Source of the DNA: Xiphydria camelus
Taxonomy: Eukaryota; Arthropoda; Insecta; Hymenoptera; Xiphydriidae
Direction: 5' to 3'
Length of the DNA stretch: 64,000 nucleotides
NCBI GenBank assembly: GCA_963678675.1
Contig: OY783200.1
Location: 694,501-758,500, forward strand
In this document: positions 22,680 through 33,018 of the stretch, in pieces
Layout of the letters: each line of letters opens with the position of its first letter
Position numbering within the stretch: position 1 is the first letter of the stretch
Notes under the pieces: generated by a model
What the model was told of the DNA's origin: nothing
The model's database searches: none
What the model saw: only the letters and a program-made list of their open reading frames with translations
Translations under genes and position numbers: made by a program

Positions 22680-23530
22680 TTTATCGGTATCCGTTCCTCT
22701 CGGTGCAGTTAGCCTTCTCGGTCATCAGCCACGAGATTACCCCACAGCCCCCCCGTCTTTTCATCCGTATCGCCTGCTTCTGATCTCGGCTCCACGCAGA
22801 TTTCTCCATCGAATGATTCACCGTTCGTATAATTGCTCCGGGAGAGGAACTCCCGTACGACCAATTATACACCTCTAGGAATAAGTTCGCCCGCGAGCGA
22901 CCATCCGTCACGGCAACAGGACTCGCGCCGCGCGTTAAGGACTTTCGAGTGCGCGACCTCTCCTGCGCAGCGCACGCGCGGGCCTGAATTTTAATTCGGA
23001 TCCGCGCGCGCGCGCGCGCGTCAGGCCCACGCGTAGCTCTCGGCGCTACAACTCGACCGCGTGATCTCGCACGACCGTACGCGTAGCCGGCGGCGGATAC
23101 CTACGTGTGACACGTCACTCCGCTCTCACCAATTTCGCTTTCAACGGCGTTCGCGCGCGTCCAATACCGGACACTCCCTCGCCGCCTGCCTGTTCTAGGC
23201 TGGTCTCTCCCCCGGCGGGACGCCAGCGTCACGGGTTCGACGAATGCCGCCTGTTCAGCCTCGAGTTCCGTGTCGCAAGGCTACGCACGGCTCGTAGCGC
23301 GTTTGACCGTCCGGCGAAGGGAAACGAACGGCGGGAGGGAGGGGGCGAGAACAGAAGACGCCGTCACATGCTCTTCGTAAAATCGTATCAAGGTCGCCAA
23401 AGCGTATCGATTCGCGCGTCTCGCTCTCCTTACCGCGCCGCAACATTGACGCGGCACCATTGAAAATGTTGCGAGTAAGCGAAACTCGCGCAACAATGTG
23501 TTTATAATACAAACTCGCGCGCGGAAGGCA
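22680..23530. promoter_or_regulatory. CpG-rich island, possible promoter or 5' exon of an unseen transcript
   Basis: A strong local rise in GC and CpG (for example 22920-23130 and a (CG)n run at 23003-23020) stands out in an AT-rich desert. Overlapping frames exist on both strands, as expected from high GC, so I do not call a protein. The likeliest meaning is a promoter or leader exon of a long transcript; strand is unknown. Confidence 0.3.
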
Positions 23531-23953
23531 TCACTGATTTCCTGGTGTGGCCTTTGACGAGGGGCAAAGAATCGTTTACGCGGCGGCCAATGACCGGTCG
23601 AGCGGAGAACCCACGATCACAGGCAGTAGTTTTTCGTTAATTCGCGCGATATCTCGCTCGCAATCTATAATAATTTATTCTCTGTATTCTCTCCGGGCAC
23701 CTCGCGTTTCCCATGAGTGTTCATTGCGATTTATGGCTCGACGGGATGACGTCATATTGTGGGACGCGATGCAGGAGGTTTTGCCAAGCGGAACGAAATG
23801 TACCTAATTGTTTGATTGGAATATCGATTCGAATTTTAATTGGTGGTATTAAAATTGCATTTTTAATGGAGTCGATGAAAATTTATGTCGGCGAGTCGTT
23901 GAGTTGGATGTCGTTTTGAAAGCAGTATTCGAAATACGGTAGTCGAACATATT

Positions 23954-24572
23954 CCCGAGAAAAAATGTTTACATATGATCATATGTAATTGGATATGATC
24001 AGATCTGAAATTCGTCTGTATGCTTATACGGCACATGATGTTGCAGATATATTTCTGTAATATATCTGAAAGTTTGGTACAGGATGAGCCTGATTATGTA
24101 TGAATAATGATATATGATGATATATAATCATAGAATATTATATAAAATCACGCATGATCAGATGTGATTATGTATATTTAAATCGGAACAAAGTTCAAAA
24201 ATCTGGATCCTATTATATCCAATCCTATATATCTGCAGTTCATATATATCTATATGATCATACCACGTGAGGCTAAACTTACTCGCCAGGAAAGAAACTG
24301 CAATCACTATTATCTCATTATTTATGAACTTTTGGCCTCTATATCGATGTAAAACTTTCTTATAGAAAAAAATATAATCCTCAAAAAAAGTATTACACAA
24401 ATGTAAGCCAAAAGCTCATAGATAATGAGATAACAGAGTGTTTCGAGTTTCTTTCTCGACGAGTAAGTTTAGCCATATATGATACAATGAATAGACAAAT
24501 TTCGGATCTGATTATATCCAATTACATGTAATTATACATCGTCACATAATTATGTAAACATTTATTTCCGGG
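23954..24572. mobile_element. Family A MITE carrying a nested family B MITE
   Basis: It starts cccgagaaaaaatgtttaca and ends taaacatttatttccggg. Between 24264 and 24474 it is interrupted by a family B element, giving a clear order of insertion. Confidence 0.75.
24264..24474. mobile_element. Foldback MITE, family B (nested copy)
   Basis: The left end is cacgtgaggctaaacttact followed by cgccaggaaagaaact; the right end has the complement (agtttctttctcgacgagta, agtttagcc). Inner arms share attatctcatt and its complement. No coding content. Confidence 0.8.
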
Positions 24573-27027
24573 TTATCAACGAGGAGAGTCGAATGCAAAT
24601 AAAAGTCTTCGGAAACGACTTCATGGCGAAAGTTGAACTGTTAAAATCGTATAATGTATCACCCGCAGTATACCAAAATCAATTTTTTTAAATACATACA
24701 CGCGCCTTGAAACCCATGTGCTTCCTACATTTTTAATTTATCATCGGCAACTAATTGTCATTTTCTCTTTCGAGCCGTTTAACGTTTCACTTTGAACTGA
24801 ATCGTTAAATTGAAGGACCGGGTCAAAGCGGTCGCGCGTCAGAGTTGTTTACTTTGTCACCCGAGCAACAAACTTTGCCCTGGCTTCAAAATCGTGACAC
24901 CACGGCAATACAATGTGACGGATGCCGATTGCTTGTTATGTAAATTCGGCAACGCGAAGCGTTCACCCCTTTTATCGTTTTTTTTTTTCATCGAATATTG
25001 AGTCCCGTTAATCGCTGCTTATATACAATATGATCATATCTTTTCAAGTGAAGGTGATATTTAAATCCGAGTAACGATAAATCTTCAGTCTTGCTTGAGC
25101 AACATTGTAACGCGTTCAGAGTGGTAGGTTTTACCGTAACTATACGTTCCGTACTATTATGTATATATGTATGTATATATATGTATCTGCGCGAAGATTT
25201 GCTCTTAATTGGTAAGTTGGTAACGCCTGGCCGCGTATAGGTAGGTCAGGAGTAATAAATACTTCGGAAGCTGTTACATACTGTGACGCTATCGAATTTA
25301 TGTTCGTCTATCATTTAGTCATTTTTCTCAGCAGTTTATAAATGCGTCAATCGAGATCATTGGTACTTTCATTAATTAAAATCATTTCAATAATCACTAC
25401 TTTGTCGCACGATACATTCAAATTCAACGGTTGAAAGAGAGAGTGGTAAGTATCACCACAAAAAAAAACCCATACGACACAAAGAAGATATAAAATCATG
25501 TTTCGCCATTGAATGAACGTTATTTTGTAAAAAGTTAACATAATCTCTCGCCCCAATGTCACGATTTTCGAGATTAACTGAATATTTGTAGAATTCCATA
25601 GATAGTAAAAGTAATAGCGTATAGTTTGAGAGTTGCGATATTACGGATTCCTGAATTTTTGGTATCATTCGTTGTTTTATTCTCGATTGCATTTCTCGCA
25701 TTATCGGCGTACCGAAACAGATAAACGCACCGCGAAAGAATAAACAATCGTGATTTATCATCGTCACGTCCGTCACGTGCGGCTCTTACTTTTTTGCTGA
25801 TAACCAAGATTTATATTTCCTTGTGCGAATTATGCATCATATCACGAACACGTGCAAATTATAATTTTGTTTAGCAAATGCTGAGTCGATTGCCACGTGT
25901 ACTTGAATTCCCGACTTGATAAGAGAAATAATCTTCGACCACCTTCTGAAGATCATTGCACTAGCCATAATTCCACAAAAATAAAATGTTTTCCAAATTT
26001 TCGCACATAAATTATTTTTAATTGACCACTTCTTCGAAAATAAAAATGATCAAGTCATGAAAAATTTGTTTCGTGAAAGTGTTGGAGATCTAGTTTTAGT
26101 ATAATTAATGTATGTTATTTTCAATACATGAAGAGACCGTTAAAAAAAAATTATCGATATCAACTTCCTATTTCGGGACTTCACTCGAATACAAATAATT
26201 TCAGTTATCACTAATAATTCAACAAATATCACTTCTTCGGAAAATTATCAATCGCACAGCACACATTAGCCACTAATTAATTTTCCCGTACCGCGGAGGG
26301 TGCGTCCCGATACGATTTTTGAGACGCAGAAAAGACAAAATTGTACGCAGTAACGTGAGAACTGTACCTGTCTCCGAGGAGGTATAATCCGGTAATTGCT
26401 AGCAACGAGGACTGAAGAACTGGACTGTTTGAACGAAGTTTATAAGTGGCAAGAGAAAGTATATACATTGTTGGGGCAGGGCTGCTAGGCAAACCCCACG
26501 CTACGGAAAGCTCCCTCTCCCCTTCGCTGCCACCACCTCCTTCTCTTCCTTATTTTTAAAATACCGTCTATCAATCACGGATGTATCTGTGCTGAGATAT
26601 TTAAGCGTGTCTTCTCGTCTCCTTGGCATCGTCAAAAATATTTCGGCAAACTCGGTGCAAACGGGTTTATCGATCTCTTGATAAGATTCTACGGTGATTA
26701 CGTATTATATTGCGAGTTACAAGTACATTCCCCAATGAGAGACCGTCATTACGTTGAAGTCTACATTCGTTATTCTTCCCTTTTTTATATTCTCATCTTC
26801 CCCTTCATCCTGTATAACTTCACTATACTATTTATGCTATATACTTGGTGCGAAACTCTGTCGAGTCTCCTGATACTTGAAAAATTGTCGAATTAAATTC
26901 TACGCTGTTCTTTCCAAACTTTAGCGTGTTACTTCATATCTCTTCTCATACTGTCGACGAATTTACTTTTTTTTCGTAATGGCGTAGTTTCTCTAGAACC
27001 CCATTTTTCGCAATGTGGCAAAGATAT
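24573..27027. other. Non-coding stretch, no gene seen
   Basis: AT-rich. 25150-25190 is a tatg/tatatg microsatellite. Frames near 25.3-25.8 and 26.3-26.9 kb are short, AT-biased and lack domains or splice partners. Confidence 0.4.
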
Positions 27028-27213
27028 CACACGAGGCTAAACTTATTCACCAGGAAGGGAACTTGAATGGCTCATGTTTGTATAATACTTTTTTGAAAAT
27101 TATATTTCAATCTACAACAAAGTCTTATATCAATGTAGACTAAAAGTTCATAAATAATGAGATAACAATGATTGAAGTTTCTTTCCCGGTGAGTAAGTTT
27201 AGCCTCACGTGTG
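27028..27213. mobile_element. Foldback MITE, family B
   Basis: It starts cacacgaggctaaacttatt and ends gtgagtaagtttagcctcac, with the inner pair taaaagttcataaataatga as in the other copies. Confidence 0.78.
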
Positions 27214-28291
27214 TGTGGTATATTTCCGGCTCCTTTTTTTTTATACAATTCCTTGCAGTGCCAAAATAATTGCAAATTAGCTGAGATAATTGGGATAATA
27301 ATTGTTATTATAAAGTCACTGCGAAAAATATAGTTAGTCTTCAATGTGGTGAATATAAAATTCAATTCATTTGAATAAGAATACAAAGCAATATAACTCA
27401 TTAATATTATCTTCGATAAAAGATCTGATAACTCAAGGAGAAGTCCTGTGGATAATTGAATTGTAAATACAATTTCCGCACATTCGACTTGCAATTATTT
27501 TACTCCAATCGCCTGCAATTGTTTCACTTCTTCTTGTGCATGCCCCCTTATTATATAACGCCCAACCCCAACATACCGGTTACTTCCGTAAAAAAGTAAG
27601 TGTTCTAAGTGGACAATTGCTAGTTCTGCGGGTATAATTTGGCGTACAAATGCTATCGTGTCCGTTATTGAGTACTCGTAATCTCCAAGGATTTATATAA
27701 GCACCTCTTGCGAAGATTCTTATTGTTACAATGTAGAATATGCCTAGAACATATATATAAATACACGTAACACCATCACGAATACAGTTCCGTTAGATGC
27801 ATGCACGCGCATAGAGTTTACCACAAAATATTTGAATTTAAATATTTCGCGTTTTATCCGAGATTGTTGCGCAACACGCGCGTGAGTAAACAGTATCGCG
27901 TTCTCATAAGATATTAAGACAGAAAGGTGCTCTTCTAGGAAAATATTCACCTTACTCGCGCTGTAAGAACAGCAACGGAAAAGTGACGGATTTGTAACGG
28001 TCACTGCGATCCCTAGGGGTTATCGTTCAATGGTTTGCAACAATCACTGGCTTACGATTGCTTACGATTGCCGGATAATAGTCTCTAAATGTTTCGAAAG
28101 ACGGGTATTAAATTCAAAATATAAGATGCCAAAGATTAAAGAATAAATCATAGAAAATAACAAAAGGAAATATAGATAAATTATCGTACAAAAGAAATAT
28201 GAAGAGAGATTGAAGATAGCATGCCACTCGATAAAGGAAATAATGAAACAATTAGTAAACATAATGTTTTTTCTTATTAACCGCAGAACGA
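27214..28291. other. Non-coding stretch, no gene seen
   Basis: AT-rich sequence without convincing coding content on either strand. Confidence 0.4.
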
Positions 28292-28391
28292 CTAATTGGG
28301 AGACGGATGGCCTCCAAGCTGGCCTCTGCCTTTATGCGACTCGCGGATATTGTAGGGGACTTCTATGTTTATGAAGTTGGTCGTTTTAGGA
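28292..28391 (-). CDS. Possible orphan last exon of a small basic, Gly/Pro-rich protein
   Basis: On the minus strand a T-rich acceptor (ttattattattag) is followed by one base completing a codon, then 32 codons and TAG. Two excerpts of the encoded tail are VPYNIRESHKG and QLGGHPSPN. The composition looks protein-like against the AT-rich surroundings, but I found no upstream exon, no signal peptide and no polyadenylation signal, and I recognise no family. It could be the end of a small secreted peptide gene or chance. Confidence 0.25.
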
Positions 28392-29706
28392 CTAATAATA
28401 ATAAGAAAATATCGCAAAATTATTGAACGAAAACGAAAATAGAGGCAAATTAAAAAGAACACCGCATTTGAATGTAAAAAGCGAGGAAGGGAAAACGTTT
28501 CTCATCACGTGTGCAAAAATACTGATAGAGAAACGAAATTATCCAGAACTACCGTGAAATTAAAATGACAAAGTAAGTTATTACGAAACAATCATTCTTC
28601 GTAAAATGTTCTCTCTCTCGTGAAGTATTGAGCTGTCTAATTTACAATTTTTCTTTGCCACTTTACTAGAAGCATCCGTTCCAGTTTAGCTGCGGTATTA
28701 CCGAGAATTCATTTTGCGGTGACTTTCAAAAGTGAGCAATTATCAGTCAATGACGCGGCATGGCATTCATTTTGAAACTCAATGCAAAATACTTAATGTC
28801 GATTGCGAATTTAAACGATTCTCGACGTGCCACCAATATGAATCTATTGATAACAACATGAGAGGTATGTATACAGGCATGTCGAATAGTGTAGGTAAAC
28901 GACATTGCGAAATTACTACAATGGTACGTTCCACGCTGACTTCTCAATGTACTCGTATGTTCATTCACTTTCAAGTGGTCACTGAATGTGTTATATATAC
29001 ATAGCTCTATAGACTGATTTATAAGATCTTCTCGGTAGGAATTAAGGTTGTGTATATATTATGTCCTCTATGGGTCAAGTTTAGGTATTATTTTCGTTCA
29101 TCTTGAAATACAATTCCAGGTATCGTTGAACGAAGTGATGACATCAAACGTTTCCAAAATGAGCCAACCATATCTGGCTACTGGGAAATCCTTGATTTGT
29201 GGGAAAGCCAAATGTTTCATTGACCACTAATTTTACGGTGCCTAGTCATCACAGGGAATTCTGAGGAATCTGGGAAAGTCGGGGAAATTTTTATTTGTCC
29301 ATTTTATTTCGATACATCTACACGTTCACAAGAGTCGGAGAACATTCGCCGCTTGTAACTGGAGAACCCACGTCTTCCAGGCGATCCTAGAAACAGAATC
29401 CCCTTGACAATAAAATCGTTGGCATGTTCCTCTGAGATTTCCTTGATACGACCGTACTCCTCGGACTCGTGACGTCACGAGTGCCGTCGAGGGATGCGGT
29501 CTCCGCTTCCCTCTCCCTAATCACTCAGGCGCGATGCTTACTGCTTATTCGTGTGACATTGTGTTCTTGTGCGTCGACTGGCGTGTATCTGGTGTCGAGA
29601 TTCCGGCCAGCATCAGGAGCGTTGAAAGACTGGTACTGAGACTTTCTGCTTTATCTCAGTCTTCATTTACATTTACTCTTTAACGTTGATACACTGTTTT
29701 GTTTTT
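28392..29706. other. Non-coding stretch, no gene seen
   Basis: No convincing frame. 29440-29650 is somewhat GC-richer and could be a leader exon, but nothing supports a strand or a product. Confidence 0.35.
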
Positions 29707-30047
29707 TCACACGTTCGCTACCAAGGGTAGATTAATATATCGCACGTTTGCTGGAATAGTGTCATAACTCGAAATTAGAATTGTCCCTAGCGACGACTTT
29801 CAAAGTTGAATTATTATATTATACGAGCGTTGACCACTTGCTGCCATATTATGATAATTATCATGAAAATTCTATGATAATTATCATAATCTGGCAGCAA
29901 ATGGTCAACGCTCGTATAATATAATAATTCAACTTTTAAAGTCGTTGCTAGGGACAATTCTAACTTCGAGTTATGACACTATTCCAGCAAACGTGCGATA
30001 TATGAGTAGTGGCTCATATATGAGACGCTTGGTAGCGTACGTGTTAA
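29707..30047. mobile_element. Long, nearly perfect palindromic element, family G
   Basis: Outer ends acacgttcgctaccaag and cttggtagcgtacgtgt face each other. Inside, about 120 bp on each side (tgctggaatagtgtcataac ... gttatgacactattccagca) mirror almost perfectly around a short centre rich in tgataattatcat. The high arm identity suggests a young insertion. No coding content. Confidence 0.85.
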
Positions 30048-32129
30048 TGGCAATCGCTTTAAATGTAAAGTGAAAAATAGATTTTTTATTTGAAAGGAAA
30101 TAAGGAATGGTTCGGAAACATTCTTATTATTACAGCATAAAAAAAAATAATTATTAAAACTATGTGCGAGCATAAAATTAATTCCAAATACATATACAGA
30201 GTATCATAGAAGTTACGCTGAATTATTATTATGCGTATAGGCGTAAATTAAATTCATTTCTGTTACGTCCCGACATAATTTTAATTCATTGAATTATTAT
30301 TATGTCGGGATATAATTTTAATTCATTGAATTATTATTGTGTCGTAGAATAATTTTAATTCATTTTTTTATGAGTTATAATTTATATTTGGCGAATTTTC
30401 TTTTGTACCATTAAAAAGCAAAACGGCGTGCCATACGTTACTCTGTTCCATTCGTCTGTAAATTACGAAAGATATTCATCGAAGGGATATCGTTAATTAC
30501 CAGCGAAATTGATCTCGTTTGAATTTGACTTTCATGTTGTAAATCCGTTCACCATCGATACCTTTCTCCCGGAGTCCAAATTGAGAAACTGGCTCGCGTG
30601 TAATAATTTTTCTCTAAATTTCTCTATCGCTTTTATTGGAACCAGTGGTCAGACTATAAATAACGGGTTTTATTTATTAGAACGTATCGATCGCTGACGC
30701 GTGGTCCGCGGGTGAATGTATTTTTTCATCACGTGAATGAGCAGTGCCACGTTGGCGATAGTTTCAAATGGGACTCGATGTCGACCAGTTCGCCGATTTC
30801 TTCACTTCGGCAATCGTTTGACTTTGGTCTCATTTTGGCAATCATGTGACTTTGGTTTCGTTTATCTACCTACGTGATCGTTAATGATCTACATTTTGTC
30901 TACACATAAGTGTGTAAAATGTAAAATAATTTGATTTAAAAAACGAGGTTTTTCCCATATAATCGAAACATTAGAATCTGATTCTCATTGGTAAGAGAAA
31001 TTATAATTAGTATAGGAGAAATTCAGATAATTTAGGAGGTTTGATGTCAAAAAAATCTTTAAGCACAATGAACGAAGAATTTCTTTACTATGAAATTCTC
31101 TAATTATTTCGGAAATCCATAGAGAAATTTTTCAAATTCACACATTTTTAGATAATCAGAATTATTTCGACAAATTAAAATAATTTTATATTTCTAGATG
31201 GAAGAAATCAAAGATTTTCATGGAATATTCGAATCTTTCCTCTGAAAATGCCATCATTTTCTTCTGAAAATACTGGAGAGGAATATTCTGAAGTAATCTT
31301 TTTTTTCTTAAAGAGGGATTTTTAGACAAGATTTTCCGCCGGGGCTGCTATTGGTTCAAGTGAAACATTTAGCCAATGAGCATCGAGAACCACAACGATT
31401 ACGTGATGAATGTCCCTGACTTAATTTCGTCCTTTTTATCGATCGGGGCACATACCGGTATATCGGTACAGGAGATAAAATCTCAATCGACTGTACCTAA
31501 TAAATCGACAAAGAAAGTAACTACTTGACCGACACTAAAACGTAAACGTCGCTCTTACTTATCAGCGGCCAACCCTTTCTTCTTATTACCTACAATCATA
31601 CCGTAAGCGATCGCCAATGCGCGCGCGCCTACTGTAAAATTACTTCCCAGGAATACAGAAGAATGTTGGGGTCCAGCGTGGATTCCTTTCACAACACTAT
31701 CTCCAGAGCAGCACCGTGTCGTCAATTTTTTCGCAAAACTGAGCTGACATTTTATATTCTAAAAAAAATGCAAAAGGAACATGGTACAACACGTACCTGT
31801 AATAGCAAAAAATAGCTCAATACGTTTTCTATTCTTTTTTTATGGGCTTCACTGAGAGAAATACATTGAATCTAACTGCATGTAGGTGGCCAAGAAGATA
31901 AGCAAATAAACCAATTGGTTTTTCTATTTTTCATTTCAAAATTGTCTTTCGAATGTGAGAAAAAAGCCAGGTGACCAAATATTCGCTAAATTCTTCGATC
32001 CCGTTGGGGAAAAAAAGCATCATCGATTTTTTTAATTTGGTACCCCTGAAATCTTCGATTACTCGAAAAAGCATCTAATTAAAAGTAAAGTCCAATTTCG
32101 ACTTACCTAACGATTATTATCGAAAGTCA
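30048..32129. other. Non-coding stretch with small repeats
   Basis: 30270-30365 holds about 1.7 copies of a roughly 53-bp tandem repeat with ttttaattcattgaattatt. 31000-31310 is rich in ttctgaaa-type repeats like those of intron 1 of the peroxidase. No gene seen. Confidence 0.45.
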
Positions 32130-32290
32130 CCAGAAATAGACGATTTTTTGGTGCACGCGGGCGATGATTTTACGCCTCACTCTTCTTGGAATGTAGTTTC
32201 GTCATCCCACTGAGGATTCGGCTTTGTGATAGGTTTCGCAATTACATTCGCGCGAAAAAAAGAATGCGCATCGCTGTCAATTCGATGACA
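32130..32290 (-). pseudogene. Relic of a heme peroxidase exon
   Basis: Read on the minus strand across three frames, this stretch gives, in order, ELTAMRILFFARM, then NPQWDDETTFQEE, then RRKIIARVHQKIVYFW. These line up with peroxidase exon 7 at 9425-9228 (QLTILQILLLREH, NPHWSDETTYQEA, RRIVIAEHQHISYYEW). At least two frameshifts break it and the REHNR motif is lost. It looks like a dead duplicate of a peroxidase gene on the same strand. No other exon of it was found nearby. Confidence 0.8.
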
Positions 32291-33018
32291 TAGTCTAGAG
32301 ACGTAAAGAGGAAAGAGGGAATAAAAAAAAATAGAAACACTAAACAATGAGACGTACGAAATGTATTCCAAAAAATAAGATACGAAATATCCCAGTACCT
32401 AAATACAAAGTAACGATTACGTAACGAATATATTAAAATTTCCCACTCACTTGTGTAACGGAATCTGGTTAACACAAAGTAACGGTTACATACGGTTTTG
32501 TTACAATTTCCGCATCAACTGTATAACAGTTATATAACACGTGCACATTATTAAAATGTTGTACATACTTATAATTGATGCGAAAACCGCAATTTGTTTT
32601 TACCGGGTAATATACTCGTAAAAACTGCGGTATTATATTATTGTTATACAAACAAGTGGTAGATTTGAATGCAACTTTTATGTACCCGTTATTTTGCATT
32701 TACTGGGATATGGCGCACAATGTATAATACACAATGACTTTATGAGCTAACCCGCAATTGCTATGACGAAATCAATTATATCAATTATGGGCTGAGCAGG
32801 AGTCGACTTTCCTTTCCAATAACGATCGGATGATGATCCCGGTAGACACTAAGTAACAATTACGTAACGGATATGTTACAATTTCGCAATCATTTATACC
32901 ACTGTTATGCGAATGTGTGCAAAAGTTTGATATATCCGTTATGTAAGCGCAGCTCAGTTTCACTGGTATATCTCCTATTTCTGGCTCTCGATAAGTCGAC
33001 CTACCAAAGAAGGTCCTT

